This document shows, piece by piece, positions 36,569-45,866 of a stretch of DNA of 64,000 nt. Source of the stretch: Endozoicomonas sp. G2_2 (GTDB taxonomy: Bacteria > Pseudomonadota > Gammaproteobacteria > Nevskiales > Salinisphaeraceae); contig NZ_JAGHQU010000005.1 in the NCBI RefSeq assembly GCF_017744135.1, positions 223,542 through 287,541 of the forward strand, given 5' to 3'. Positions within the stretch are counted from its first letter, which is position 1. Each line of letters starts with the position of its first letter. The notes beneath the pieces were generated by a model. That model saw only the letters and a list, made by a program, of their open reading frames with translations, was not told where the DNA came from and did no database searches. The position numbers and the translations under genes are program-made.

Positions 36569-37647
36569 TGACCGAGTCGACCGAGAACAAAAGCGATATC
36601 GACGAAACGGCCAACAGCACCCAGGAAAGCGCCACCCCGCGGCGCAAGACGCCGGCGCGGCGCCAGAGCCGGGGCCGCAACACGCGGTCGCGCCCGAAGG
36701 CGCACGGTATCGGCAGCGACACGCGCGGCAAGGTGCTGGTCACCGGCGCCGCGGGCGCGCTCGCCCAGCATGTGATCGCGCTGCTCAAGGAAAACTACGA
36801 GGTCGTCGGCGTCGAATTCCGCGGTCTGCAGACCGATTACCCCGATACCGTCGACTACGTAGTGGATTTCAACACCCGGCCCTTCGAGGACGTGTTCCGC
36901 GAGCACGGTTTCATGGGCATCATCCACCTCGGGCGTATCCGCTTCACCCAGTCGACACGCAATCGCCGTTATTCGGCGAACGTGGTCGGCACGGCCCGCC
37001 TGCTGCGTCTGGCGCGCAAGTACGGCGTGGAGCAGGTGATCGCGTTGTCGACGTATCACGTCTACGGTGCGGACGCGCGCAACCCCTCGCTGATCGACGA
37101 GGAGTATCCGATGCGCGCGGCCAATCTCATGCCCGAGATCGTGGACGCGGTGGAGCTGGAAAACCTGTTCAACATCCATCTCTACAAGCACCCGGAGTTG
37201 AACATCGCGATTCTGCGGCCCTGCAACATCGCCGGGCCGGGCATCAACAACGAGATCAGCCGGATGCTGTCGCAGTCGGTGGCGCCGTGTCTGTTCGGTT
37301 TCTCGCCGCTGATGCAGTTCATTCATGTCGAGGACATGGCCGCGGCGGTGTTGCGGTCATTCGAGCGTAACCGGCCGGGCGTATACAATGTCGCGCCTGA
37401 GGATTACGTGGCGTATCAGGATGCGCTGCAGCTGGCCGGTTGCCGGCGGCTTTTCCTGCCCTCGGTGCCGCCGTCGCTGGCGCGCCGGTCGGTACGGGCG
37501 CTGGGCCGCTATGCGCCACCGGATTATCTGATCGATTTCTTCAAGTATGCGGTGATCATCGACGGCGGGCTATTTGCGCGTACCTTCGATTTCACGCCGC
37601 AGCATTCGCTGAGCGAGCTGCTCGGCCATTATCGCGGCCGCAAGTAG
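36568..37647 (+). CDS. NAD(P)-binding SDR/epimerase-like protein lacking catalytic Tyr/Lys
   Basis: The 359-residue protein has a disordered basic N-terminus (about 1-52; KTPARRQSRGRN) and a Rossmann fold of the extended SDR family: VLVTGAAGALAQHV (about 56-69), a strand with VVDFNTRP, HLGRIRF, and ALSTYHVYGA. At the place where extended SDRs carry YxxxK, the sequence reads MPEIVDAVELENL, so both residues appear to be lost. It may bind a cofactor or act as a scaffold. It overlaps the acyltransferase stop and is 34 bp from mlaA, so a lipid or envelope role is inferred. Confidence 0.8.
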   Translation: MTESTENKSDIDETANSTQESATPRRKTPARRQSRGRNTRSRPKAHGIGSDTRGKVLVTGAAGALAQHVIALLKENYEVVGVEFRGLQTDYPDTVDYVVDFNTRPFEDVFREHGFMGIIHLGRIRFTQSTRNRRYSANVVGTARLLRLARKYGVEQVIALSTYHVYGADARNPSLIDEEYPMRAANLMPEIVDAVELENLFNIHLYKHPELNIAILRPCNIAGPGINNEISRMLSQSVAPCLFGFSPLMQFIHVEDMAAAVLRSFERNRPGVYNVAPEDYVAYQDALQLAGCRRLFLPSVPPSLARRSVRALGRYAPPDYLIDFFKYAVIIDGGLFARTFDFTPQHSLSELLGHYRGRK

Positions 37648-37681
37648 CGCCTGCCGGCGCGCCCATATCTCGAGGATAACC

Positions 37682-38431
37682 ATGATGAAACTGTTGCCGT
37701 CCCCGCTGCTTTCGATTCCGGGGCTGTTCGCGCTGCTCGTGCTTGGTGGCTGTGTGCACAGTCCGCCGTCCGAGCCCTGGGACCCGATCGAGCCGGTCAA
37801 CCGGGCGGTGTACAAGTTCAACGACACCGCCGATCGGTACGTGCTTCAGCCCGTGGCCCGCGGCTACGACACGATCACGCCGGACCCGGTGCAGCGCAGC
37901 GTCGGCAATTTCTTCGACAACGCGCGGGAGCCGATCAACATGGCCAACAGCGCGTTGCAGCTCAAGTGGGGCTCGTTCAACACCTCGCTGGGGCGTTTCA
38001 TGGTGAATACCACCGCCGGCGTCGTCGGGCTGTTCGACGTTGCCAGTGCCGTGGGCGTGGCGGAAGTGGACGAGGATCTCGGTCAGACGCTCGGCTACTG
38101 GGGGCTCGGACAGGGACCCTATCTGGTGCTGCCGTTTCTCGGCCCGAGCACCGGCCGCGATCTGACCGGTCGTCTGGGCGACCAGTTCTTCTATCCGTTC
38201 ACATATGTGGATGAAGATTACGACTACATCGTCTGGAGTCTGCGCGCGCTGGAACTGATCAACTACCGCGCCAGCCTGCTCGGCTTCGAGGAAACGCTGG
38301 CGCAACAGTTCGATCCCTATGCGTTCATGCGCGGCTACTATCTCGAGAACCGGCTCAAGGACGTCTACGACGGCAACGTGCCGCCCGAGCGCATGTACGG
38401 CGACGACAGCGACGACGACGGCGGCGCCTAG
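37682..38431 (+). CDS. mlaA: MlaA (VacJ) lipoprotein of the phospholipid transport system
   Basis: MlaA (249 residues) forms an outer-membrane ring that removes misplaced phospholipids from the outer leaflet. A lipoprotein signal with lipobox LGGC is followed by DPIEPVNRAVYKFND, ARGYDTITPDPVQRSVGNFFDNAREP, VNTTAGVVGLFDVA and GQGPYLVLPFLGPSTGRD, the family signature, then an acidic tail. The Mla ABC genes mlaFEDCB are not in this window. It sits between the SDR and the kinase-like gene in the lipid operon. Confidence 0.95.
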   Translation: MMKLLPSPLLSIPGLFALLVLGGCVHSPPSEPWDPIEPVNRAVYKFNDTADRYVLQPVARGYDTITPDPVQRSVGNFFDNAREPINMANSALQLKWGSFNTSLGRFMVNTTAGVVGLFDVASAVGVAEVDEDLGQTLGYWGLGQGPYLVLPFLGPSTGRDLTGRLGDQFFYPFTYVDEDYDYIVWSLRALELINYRASLLGFEETLAQQFDPYAFMRGYYLENRLKDVYDGNVPPERMYGDDSDDDGGA

Positions 38432-38443
38432 CCCAGGAACTGC

Positions 38444-39142
38444 ATGCCCCATGATCGGACCGATCTGCAGGCGCTTCGGGGGCTGACCCGGGCGCAGCTG
38501 CATGCGCATGCGCGTCGCTACTACAAGACGGGCGGGCGCACCGAACCGGAGGTCGCGCTCGTCGTCTACGGCGATGCACAGGCGGTGTTCAAGGACTATG
38601 CCCGCACGCCGGGCTGGTTCGGGCGCATCATCGCGCCGGTGCTGATCTGGCGCGAGGCGAGCGCCCTGCGTCGTCTGGCCGGCATCACCGGCATTCCGAA
38701 GCTGTATCGCCAGCTGGATGCGCGCGGCGTGCTCATCGAGTACCTGCCGGCCACGCCCTGGCCGCAGGCGAAGCCGCCGGAGATCGCCTACGAGCGCCTC
38801 GACGCGCTGGTGGCGGCGATGCACGCGCGCGGCGTGGCCCACTGCGATCTGCGTGCACCGAGCAACATGCTGGTGAGCGACGACGGCGTGCCCTACATCG
38901 TCGATTTCGTGGCGCGGGTCTGTCGTGGCCGGGCCTGGAATCTGCCCTGGAACTGGGTGTTCGCCCAGTTCGTGGGCGCCGACGAAAGCGCGCTGGCCAA
39001 GCTCCGGGTTCGCTTTGCACCGTCACTGGCCACCGGGGCGGATCGGGCGCTGCTGGCGGAACAGGGACTGGTCGAGCGTGTCGCACGGGCCATCGGCGAA
39101 CGTACCCGCGAGATCGTGCGCTTTTTCGTGCGTTCCGGCTGA
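38444..39142 (+). CDS. Protein-kinase-like (RIO/Kdo-kinase-type) phosphotransferase
   Basis: The 232-residue protein has a kinase-like fold: VYGDAQAVFKDYAR with a probable ATP-binding lysine, WREASAL, the catalytic loop HCDLRAPSNML and metal site IVDFVARV (DFV rather than DFG). The family includes LPS core and Kdo kinases and RIO1-type proteins. Because it lies between mlaA (12 bp) and plsB (22 bp), a lipid, lipopolysaccharide or envelope-associated phosphorylation is plausible. No substrate can be assigned. The start ATG at 38444 follows GGAACTGC. Confidence 0.75.
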   Translation: MPHDRTDLQALRGLTRAQLHAHARRYYKTGGRTEPEVALVVYGDAQAVFKDYARTPGWFGRIIAPVLIWREASALRRLAGITGIPKLYRQLDARGVLIEYLPATPWPQAKPPEIAYERLDALVAAMHARGVAHCDLRAPSNMLVSDDGVPYIVDFVARVCRGRAWNLPWNWVFAQFVGADESALAKLRVRFAPSLATGADRALLAEQGLVERVARAIGERTREIVRFFVRSG

Positions 39143-39164
39143 CAGGTCGCGAGAGGAAAAGGCC

Positions 39165-41678
39165 ATGCGTTTTCTGTTGCGCTTTCTCATGCTGTTCATG
39201 CCGCTGCTGCGCTGGCCGCTGCGGGCATGGATCAACACCCACGCCTCGCCGTCCGACCTCGAGGAGATCTCGCTCGCGGCCGACAAACCGCTGTGCTACG
39301 TGCTGCCGGTCGCAAGCGTCATGGACTGGCTGGCGCTTGAGGCGGTCTGTGCCGAGCATGGCCTGCCGCGCCCGCAGCTGGCCGGCAACCGCATGCCGAG
39401 CATGCAGCGTGCGGTGGTGCTCGCGCTGCCCGTGGGGCGTAGCCGCGAGCGTTCGGAGCTGCAGCGTATCGTCTCGCGCGGCCTGCACGACAAGAACTTC
39501 GACGTGCAGATGGTGCCCGTGTCGGTGTTCTGGGGGCGTAACCCGGTCAAGGAAACGTCGTTGTTCCGGATCCTGTTCGCCGACAGCGAACGCACCGGCC
39601 GGCTGCGCAAACTGCTGATCGTGCTCGCCAACGGCCGCAATACGCTGGTGCACTTCGGCCAGCCGCTCGACTACCGCGGTTTTCTCGACGAGGGCGCCGC
39701 GCCCGATACCATGGTGCGCAAGCTGGTGCGCGTGCTGCGCATTCACTTTCGCCGCCAGCGCGCGGCCACCCTCGGTCCGGCCCTGTCGCGGCGCAGCCAG
39801 CTGATCAATTCCCTGCTGGCCGATCCGGACGTGCAACACAGCATCGAAGCCGCGGCGCGCCGCGAAAACGTGACCGTCTCGGCGGCGCGTGCCCGGGCGC
39901 GCGACTATGCCAACGAGATCGCGGCCGACTATTCGAACATCGCCATCGGCTTCATGCTGCGCGTGCTCACCTGGCTGTGGCATCGCATCTATGACGGCGT
40001 GGATGTGCGCCATCTCGCCCGCCTCCGCGCGACCACGCATGACCGCCGCGAGGTGATCTATCTGCCCTCGCATCGCAGCCATATGGACTACCTGCTGGTG
40101 TCCTACATCCTCTACCAGGAAGGGCTGGCGCTGCCGCAGATCGCGGCCGGGGTGAATCTCAACTTCTGGCCGGTCGGGGCGCTGCTGCGTCGCTGCGGGG
40201 CGTTCTATCTGCGGCGCAGCTTCAAGGGCGACCGGCTCTATACCGCCGTGTTCCGTGCCTATGTGGACGTGCTCATCCAGCGCGGCCAGCCGATGAAGTT
40301 CTATCCCGAAGGCGGGCGCAGCCGGACCGGGCGGCTGCTGTCGCCCAAGACCGGCATGCTGTCGATGGCGGTGACCAGCGCGCTCGGCGGCAAGGGCGCG
40401 CCGGCGGCGATCGTGCCGGTCTATATCGGTTACGACCGCGTCATGGAGGTCAACAAGTACTTCGACGAGCTGCGCGGCACGCGCCCGAAGAAAGGCGAGT
40501 CCATGGGCGATCTGGTGCGTGGCTCCACCAAGGTGCTCAAGCGCAAGTACGGGCGCGTGTTCGTTTCCTTCGGCGAACCCATCGATCTTCAGGCCTATGC
40601 GGATGCGCACCTGCCGGACTGGCGCGAGCAGATGCGCAGCCTCGACATGGATGCGCGGCCCCGCTGGCTGCAGGATTTCGTCTCGTCGCTGGCCGAGCGG
40701 GTAATGGAGGGTATCAACGCCACGGCCACGCTCAATGCCACCGGGCTCGCCTCGCTCGTGCTGCTTGGCAGCCCGCAGAAGGCGGTTGCCGAAGACGAGA
40801 TGGTGGGCACGCTGGCGCTGCTCGCCCAGCTGGCCCGCCACAGCCCCTATTCGCGCGACGCCACCGCGCCGGCCGAAACCGACGGGCGCAAGCTGCTCGC
40901 CGAAGCCGAGCCGTTGATGCGCCTGATCCGTGTGCCGCACGCCTGGGGCGATGTGCTGACCGTGGAGTCGCGCCAGGCCGTGCTGCTGACCTACACGCGC
41001 AACAACGTCATGCACCTGTTCGCGCTGCCGTCGCTGGTGGCCAATTTCTTTGCCCATTTCGAACATCGCGATCGCGCGCGGGTGCTCGACGATGCCGTCG
41101 AGCTCTACCCGCTGCTGGCTTCGGAACTGTTCCTGCGCTGGCGGCCGGACGAAGCGCGCGCGGCCCTGGACGGCGCGATCGACGGGCTGCTCGACTGTGG
41201 TTTTCTGCTGACCGACGAGTCCGGCCAGTTGCGGCGGCCGCAAGCGGGCAGTAACGCCTTCGCCGCCCTCATGAGCCTGTCACGGATCATGCGCGAAGCG
41301 CTCGAGCGCTATGCGATGACCGCGATGCTGCTCAGCCACAATCTCGAGTCCGGCTGCGTGGAACGCGGCCGCTTCGAGCGCCAGTGCCAGCTCATGGCCG
41401 AGCGCATGGCCATTCTCACCGGTCGCAACAGCCCCGAGTTCTTCGATTCGCGCCTGTTCCGCAACCATCTGCAGACGCTGGTGCGTGTCGGCCTGCTGCA
41501 ACAGCAGGGCAACAAGTTGCATATCGACGCCGCGCTGCGCGATGTCGCCGAACACGCCCTGCAGTTGCTGGGCCCGGACCTGCGCCAGTCGATCGCCCAT
41601 CTGACGTCGCTGCCGCATCTCGAGGATGGCGCCGAGGCGCAGGCCGGCGACAGCGCCAGCACGGCTGCCGCCGGCTAG
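39165..41678 (+). CDS. plsB: Glycerol-3-phosphate 1-O-acyltransferase PlsB
   Basis: The 837-residue protein is of the usual PlsB size. Motif I is LPSHRSHMDYLL (HX4D), then GAFYLRRSF, FYPEGGRSRTGRLL (motif III) and VPVYIGYD (motif IV). PlsB makes lysophosphatidic acid from glycerol 3-phosphate, the first step of phospholipid synthesis. The ATG at 39165 gives the hydrophobic N-terminus MRFLLRFLMLFMPLLRW. An in-frame upstream extension to 38925 overlaps the kinase gene and is not used. It is the last gene of the lipid operon. Confidence 0.96.
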   Translation: MRFLLRFLMLFMPLLRWPLRAWINTHASPSDLEEISLAADKPLCYVLPVASVMDWLALEAVCAEHGLPRPQLAGNRMPSMQRAVVLALPVGRSRERSELQRIVSRGLHDKNFDVQMVPVSVFWGRNPVKETSLFRILFADSERTGRLRKLLIVLANGRNTLVHFGQPLDYRGFLDEGAAPDTMVRKLVRVLRIHFRRQRAATLGPALSRRSQLINSLLADPDVQHSIEAAARRENVTVSAARARARDYANEIAADYSNIAIGFMLRVLTWLWHRIYDGVDVRHLARLRATTHDRREVIYLPSHRSHMDYLLVSYILYQEGLALPQIAAGVNLNFWPVGALLRRCGAFYLRRSFKGDRLYTAVFRAYVDVLIQRGQPMKFYPEGGRSRTGRLLSPKTGMLSMAVTSALGGKGAPAAIVPVYIGYDRVMEVNKYFDELRGTRPKKGESMGDLVRGSTKVLKRKYGRVFVSFGEPIDLQAYADAHLPDWREQMRSLDMDARPRWLQDFVSSLAERVMEGINATATLNATGLASLVLLGSPQKAVAEDEMVGTLALLAQLARHSPYSRDATAPAETDGRKLLAEAEPLMRLIRVPHAWGDVLTVESRQAVLLTYTRNNVMHLFALPSLVANFFAHFEHRDRARVLDDAVELYPLLASELFLRWRPDEARAALDGAIDGLLDCGFLLTDESGQLRRPQAGSNAFAALMSLSRIMREALERYAMTAMLLSHNLESGCVERGRFERQCQLMAERMAILTGRNSPEFFDSRLFRNHLQTLVRVGLLQQQGNKLHIDAALRDVAEHALQLLGPDLRQSIAHLTSLPHLEDGAEAQAGDSASTAAAG

Positions 41679-41690
41679 ATGTCCGAGCCG

Positions 41691-42692
41691 CTAGCGCGAC
41701 GCGGGCGGCTGCCAGAGATAGAGCGGTTGGGTGGCAGTGCCGGCGTTGCTGTCGATCGACAGATCGATAGGAACGCCCGCAGCACTCAGGCTCAGGCCGC
41801 TGCCGGCGGCGGCTTCGGCAAGAATCGAGCGTGGCGCGCGGGCGCCGCGGTAGTAGCGGATGACGCGGGCCTCGTCCACGCCGGCCTTGGCCCGTGCCAG
41901 CGTCAGCACATCGTCGATATGCCCGATTTCGTCGATCAGCCCGAGACGTCTGGCGTCGTCGGCGGCGACGATACGGCCGTCGGTGACGGTATCGAGTTGT
42001 GCCGGGTCCAGGCCCGGCCGTCCGGCCTCGACGACGGCCACGAAGCGCGCGAACAGCGAATCGATCACGTCCTGCACGATTCTGCGCTCCTCGGGCGTGG
42101 CGTCGCGCAGCGGCGACATAATGTCCTTGTGCGGCGCGCTGACGTAGCTGGCGTCCTCGACGCCGAGCTTGTCGAGCAGGCCTTTGGCATTCACGCCCGG
42201 AATGATCACGCCGATCGAGCCCGTGATGGAGGTCGGCTGGGCGATGATCGTATCGGCGGCCATGGCCACGTAGTAGCCGCCCGACGCCGCCACGCCGCCG
42301 AAGCTCGCGATCACCGGTACGCCCGTCGTTTCGTGGTAGCGCTGAATACGAGCGTGGATCTCGTCGGCTGCGGACACCGTGCCGCCGGGGCTGTTGATAC
42401 GCAGCACCACGGCGCCGATATCGTCGTCCTGCGCCGCCTTGTCGAGCGCGCGGGTTACGCTGGCCAGCGTCGACGGCTGCTGTACCAGGCCGAAGGCCTG
42501 GCGTCCCGGCGCATCCGAGATGAAGCCGGAAATCGGCAGCCAGAGGATCTTGCTGTCGCCTTCACCCTGAACCGTCGTCTCGCGCAACTGGTCATCTTGG
42601 CCGCCGAACGGCGAGATGACCACGCAGCCCGACAGCCCGATCAGGGTTGTCGCGAGCAGGCCGGTACGCAGCGCGCTGGCAAGACGGCCCAT
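41691..42692 (-). CDS. sppA: Signal peptide peptidase SppA-type serine protease, lipoprotein
   Basis: The 333-residue protein has a lipoprotein signal (lipobox LSGC) and a single peptidase S49 domain: VVLRINSPGGTVSAADEIH, VASGGYYVAMAADTI (with the catalytic Ser in the SGGYY segment), TSITGSIGVI, and a Lys from the KDIMSP or following region. This is the half-length form, which assembles as a homo-oligomer to clear remnant signal peptides. It overlaps nothing; the gene upstream ends 2 bp from its start, so the pair is co-transcribed. The start at 42692 leaves out a non-conserved extension. Confidence 0.9.
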   Translation of the reverse strand: MGRLASALRTGLLATTLIGLSGCVVISPFGGQDDQLRETTVQGEGDSKILWLPISGFISDAPGRQAFGLVQQPSTLASVTRALDKAAQDDDIGAVVLRINSPGGTVSAADEIHARIQRYHETTGVPVIASFGGVAASGGYYVAMAADTIIAQPTSITGSIGVIIPGVNAKGLLDKLGVEDASYVSAPHKDIMSPLRDATPEERRIVQDVIDSLFARFVAVVEAGRPGLDPAQLDTVTDGRIVAADDARRLGLIDEIGHIDDVLTLARAKAGVDEARVIRYYRGARAPRSILAEAAAGSGLSLSAAGVPIDLSIDSNAGTATQPLYLWQPPASR

Positions 42693-42694
42693 GG

Positions 42695-43207
42695 TTAGTG
42701 CACCTGCGTCTGCCAGGCCTCGATTGCGGCGATCACGCGCTCCGAAGCCTGCTGGAGGCATTGGGCGGCCTCGTCGCGCTGGTCGTCGTCCAGATGTTCC
42801 CACGCCATGGCGATGAACGGGCGCGCGTCGTCGATTACGTCGTGTTCGTAAAGCTGGCGATAGGCGGTCTCGAGCGCAGCCAGGCACTGGCCGATCGCGT
42901 CGGCCGGCATCTTGGCCTGTTGAAAGACCATGACGCAGGCGCCGGTGGCGGCATTCTCGAGCATCGGCTCGTCCCGGGCTGCCTTGGGATAATGCTCGAT
43001 GAACAGATCGGTCAGGCGCGTGACCATGTCGACCAGCGCGAGCATCGCCGGCATGTCGTCATGCAGCGTCGGGTGGCCGCGCTTGGCGGCGATGTCGGCC
43101 GCAGCCTTGAGCGCCGGGCCGATCACGCGGTGATAGGTCTTCGGGTCGAGTGCTTCCGGGTCGAGCTTTTCCGGGTCGAGGGCTCGTGCGCTTTCGGTGT
43201 TTTTCAT
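42695..43207 (-). CDS. Hypothetical protein, all-helical
   Basis: The 170-residue protein (from the ATG at 43207) has no signal or membrane segment. Near the start is a short repeat, LDPEKLDPEALDP, followed by a mostly helical region with ITRLTDLFIEHYPKAAR-like and CLAALETAYRQLYEH segments. A longer frame to 43276 exists. I do not recognise a family. Position 2 bp before sppA implies shared transcription. Function unknown. Confidence 0.6.
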   Translation of the reverse strand: MKNTESARALDPEKLDPEALDPKTYHRVIGPALKAAADIAAKRGHPTLHDDMPAMLALVDMVTRLTDLFIEHYPKAARDEPMLENAATGACVMVFQQAKMPADAIGQCLAALETAYRQLYEHDVIDDARPFIAMAWEHLDDDQRDEAAQCLQQASERVIAAIEAWQTQVH

Positions 43208-43369
43208 GGGTCGTGTGTCGTGTTCGATAGATGAAGCCGCCGCAGCGGCCCGGCGGTTCAGGCGTGCGGGCGCCACGTCGCCGCGGGTCGTGTAACCGTT
43301 GGGGCAGTCGCGGCGCCGGGCAAGCCGTGGGCCGCGGCGGGGGTTCGTGATGGCACGGAATCGATCGTA

Positions 43370-44713
43370 TCACCCGGCCGGCAGTACGATGGCGACCCGC
43401 GCGCCGCCCTGTTCGCAGTGCGTGAGCGTGATCTCGCCGGTATAGGAGCGCACGATTTCGGCAGCCACCGCCAGGCCGAGGCCCTGGCCCTCGCGGCTGG
43501 TATCGGCGCGCACGCCGCGCTCCAGCAGGCGTTCGGTCGAGCCGTCGCCAAAGCCCTGGCCGTTGTCGTCGATCTGCAGGTGCAGGTCGCCGTCGTGGGT
43601 TTCGGCGCGAACGTCCACCTCGCCGTTGCCGTATTTGGCCGCGTTGTCCATGAGCGTGCCGAGCAGCTCGGTGAGATCGCCTTCGTCGATCGGCGCCTTC
43701 ACCTCGGGCGCGATATGGACCCGAAAACGCGTGCCGCTTTCCGCATAGACCTTGGTCAGCGCCCGCCCCAGCTTTTCGGCGATCGGCGCGATCGCGATCG
43801 ATGCCGTCAGGCTGCGCTTGCCGGCCGCGGCAGCCTTTTGCAGCTGGTAGTCGAGGATGTCGTTCATGCGTGCCAGCTGATTGCGCAGCGGCCGGCGCTG
43901 GTTTTCCTCCAGACGCTCGTCCTCGGCGAGGCCGCGCAGTACCGCCATCGGCGTCTTCAGGCTGTGTGCCAGGTCGCCAAGCGCGTTGCGATAGCGGGTC
44001 AGCCGTGCCTGATCGTTGGAGAGCATGGTGTTGAGATTGCTCACGAGCGGCTGGATCTCGTCCGGGTAGCGGCCTTCGATACGCCGCTTTTCATGCGCCT
44101 GGAGGGTGGCCAGGTTACGCGCGAGCCGGCGCAGCGGCGCGAGCCCCCAGCGCAGAATGAGCAGCTCCACAACCAGCAACACCAGCGCCGATGCGCTCAG
44201 CAGCGCCCACAGCACGCCGCGAAAACGCTGCATCTGCTTGACGAAGGTACTCGCGTCCTCGGCGACGACGAGCGTATAGCGATAATCCTTGCCGGCATCG
44301 GTGACCCACCGGAAGCCGAACGAAAGCGTGATCAGCGTGCCTTGCTCGGGATAGACACGCATGAACTGCCATTCGCCCACCGCGGGCACGGTGTCGAGTT
44401 CGATTGGATCGAGCAGCGACGGCGAGCGCCACACCGTTTCGCCGTCCTCGTCGAGCACGAGTGCGTAGAGGCCGGAGTCCGGGCGGGTAAGGTCCGATTC
44501 GGGCAGTACCCGCGGGGCAAGCTTGAAGCCGCCGTCGTCGGTGATCTCGGCACTGCCGAGCAGCGCATAGCTCAGCCCCTGAAGGCGGTCGTGCTCGGCC
44601 TGGTCGGCGCGCTCGCTCACGGCGGTTTCCAGCGCGACGCCGGTCAGCACGATGAAGGCCAGCAGAAGAACCGCGGTCGCGGCCAGCAGCCGCGCCCGCA
44701 GCGAGTTCATCAC
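43370..44713 (-). CDS. phoQ: PhoQ-like sensor histidine kinase
   Basis: The 447-residue kinase has two membrane segments (about 9-29 and 168-188) around an acidic periplasmic sensor region (DLTRPDSGLYALVLDEDGE), then HAMP, the H-box DLAHSLKTPMAVL (phosphorylated His about 249), N-box LMDNAAKYG and G-boxes DDNGQGFG, GQGLGLAVA. The PhoQ-type H-box and the acidic sensor fit a Mg2+ or cation sensor, but ligand is inferred. It overlaps the response-regulator stop by four bases. Confidence 0.85.
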   Translation of the reverse strand: MMNSLRARLLAATAVLLLAFIVLTGVALETAVSERADQAEHDRLQGLSYALLGSAEITDDGGFKLAPRVLPESDLTRPDSGLYALVLDEDGETVWRSPSLLDPIELDTVPAVGEWQFMRVYPEQGTLITLSFGFRWVTDAGKDYRYTLVVAEDASTFVKQMQRFRGVLWALLSASALVLLVVELLILRWGLAPLRRLARNLATLQAHEKRRIEGRYPDEIQPLVSNLNTMLSNDQARLTRYRNALGDLAHSLKTPMAVLRGLAEDERLEENQRRPLRNQLARMNDILDYQLQKAAAAGKRSLTASIAIAPIAEKLGRALTKVYAESGTRFRVHIAPEVKAPIDEGDLTELLGTLMDNAAKYGNGEVDVRAETHDGDLHLQIDDNGQGFGDGSTERLLERGVRADTSREGQGLGLAVAAEIVRSYTGEITLTHCEQGGARVAIVLPAG

Positions 44714-45432
44714 GAGTCCGTTGCGCCCGTGCTGCCGGCGGTATCGGCCTCACGCGAGGACAGCCCGCGCGACAGGCGATAGCCGCGGCCACGCAGGGTC
44801 TCGATCGGTTTGCGCGTGCCTTCGGGGTCGAGCTTGGCGCGCAAGCGGCGCACGAACACCTCGATGACGTTGGAGTCGCGCTCGGCGTTCTCCTCGTAGA
44901 TGTGTTCCGTGAGCGCGGTCTTGGACACGACCTCGCCGGCGTGCAGCATCAGATGCTCGAGCACGCGGTATTCGTAGGCGGTGAGCTCTACCGGCTCGTC
45001 GGCCACGAAGACCTCCTGACGGGCGGTGTCGAGCACGATGTCGCCCGACTCCAGCTTCGGCTGCGCCCAGCCGCGCGAGCGGCGTACCAGCGCCTGGATG
45101 CGGGCGGTCAGTTCTTCCGGCTGAAACGGCTTGACCACATAGTCGTCCGCGCCGGTCTCCAGGCCTTCGACCTTGTCCTGCCAGCGGCTGCGCGCGGTCA
45201 GGATGAGGATCGGGTAGTCGAGGCCGGCTTCGCGGACCTCGCGGATGATGTCGAGGCCGGTCGGGCCGGGCAGGCCCAGATCGATGATCGCGATATCGAT
45301 CGGGTACTCGCAGGCGAAGAACAGGCCTTCCTCGCCTTCGCCGGTGGCATCGACCGCGAACCCGTCACTGCGCAGCTGTGCGCACACCTGCTCGCGCAGA
45401 TCGACGTCGTCCTCGATGACCAGTGCTCGCAT
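44710..45432 (-). CDS. phoP: PhoP-like OmpR-family response regulator
   Basis: The 240-residue regulator has a receiver domain with acidic pocket EDD (8-10), phospho-Asp51 in IIDLGLPG, Thr in LTARS and Lys in KPFQP, then a winged-helix domain with ELTAYEYRVLEHL and RRLRAKLDPEGTRKPIETLRGRGYRL. It overlaps the kinase gene (ATGA). The order PepSY protein, regulator, kinase on one strand suggests that the small PepSY gene upstream is linked to this system. Confidence in PhoP rather than a close OmpR relative is moderate. Confidence 0.88.
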   Translation of the reverse strand: MRALVIEDDVDLREQVCAQLRSDGFAVDATGEGEEGLFFACEYPIDIAIIDLGLPGPTGLDIIREVREAGLDYPILILTARSRWQDKVEGLETGADDYVVKPFQPEELTARIQALVRRSRGWAQPKLESGDIVLDTARQEVFVADEPVELTAYEYRVLEHLMLHAGEVVSKTALTEHIYEENAERDSNVIEVFVRRLRAKLDPEGTRKPIETLRGRGYRLSRGLSSREADTAGSTGATDS

Positions 45433-45480
45433 GGGTTGTCCTACGAATGCGGTTGTGTGGATCGCCGCTTGGCGAAGATG

Positions 45481-45837
45481 TCAGTGGCGGGCTTCGACGT
45501 GCACCACGCGCACGCGCCCGCCGTCGAGCAGTTTGACCCGATAGTACGGGCCGCCCGGACCGTCTTCCAGCACGACATTGAGAACACGCCCGCCATATTC
45601 GCGCGAGGCGCGCCGGGCGGCTTCGCCGGGCGCGACATTGGGCTTCGGCCGGCTCTCGCGTGCCGCCGCCTCGCGGGGGCGCTGTTTGCCCGGGCCAGCA
45701 CTTTCTGCCAATGGCGAGCGCAGCGCATTGCCGTCGAGCTGAGCGAATGCCGGCGCGCCGACGGCGAGCGCTGTCATGCAGGCGGCAGTCGCCAGCAGAC
45801 GCATGGGGCGGGAGCGCATGGGGTCGCGGGATAGCAT
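45481..45837 (-). CDS. Exported PepSY-domain protein
   Basis: The 118-residue protein has a Sec signal peptide (LLATAACMTALAVGAPAFA) and a short C-terminal PepSY-like domain (EYGGRVLNVVLEDGPGGPYYRVKLLDGGRVRVVHV). PepSY proteins in this place often sit with phoPQ-type genes and may modulate sensor or protease activity. It is on the same strand 48 bp from the response regulator start. Alternative starts at 45819 and 45804 would shorten only the region before the signal. Confidence 0.8.
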   Translation of the reverse strand: MLSRDPMRSRPMRLLATAACMTALAVGAPAFAQLDGNALRSPLAESAGPGKQRPREAAARESRPKPNVAPGEAARRASREYGGRVLNVVLEDGPGGPYYRVKLLDGGRVRVVHVEARH

Positions 45838-45866
45838 GGAAAACGATTCCGGTCGGCCGCGGCGGG

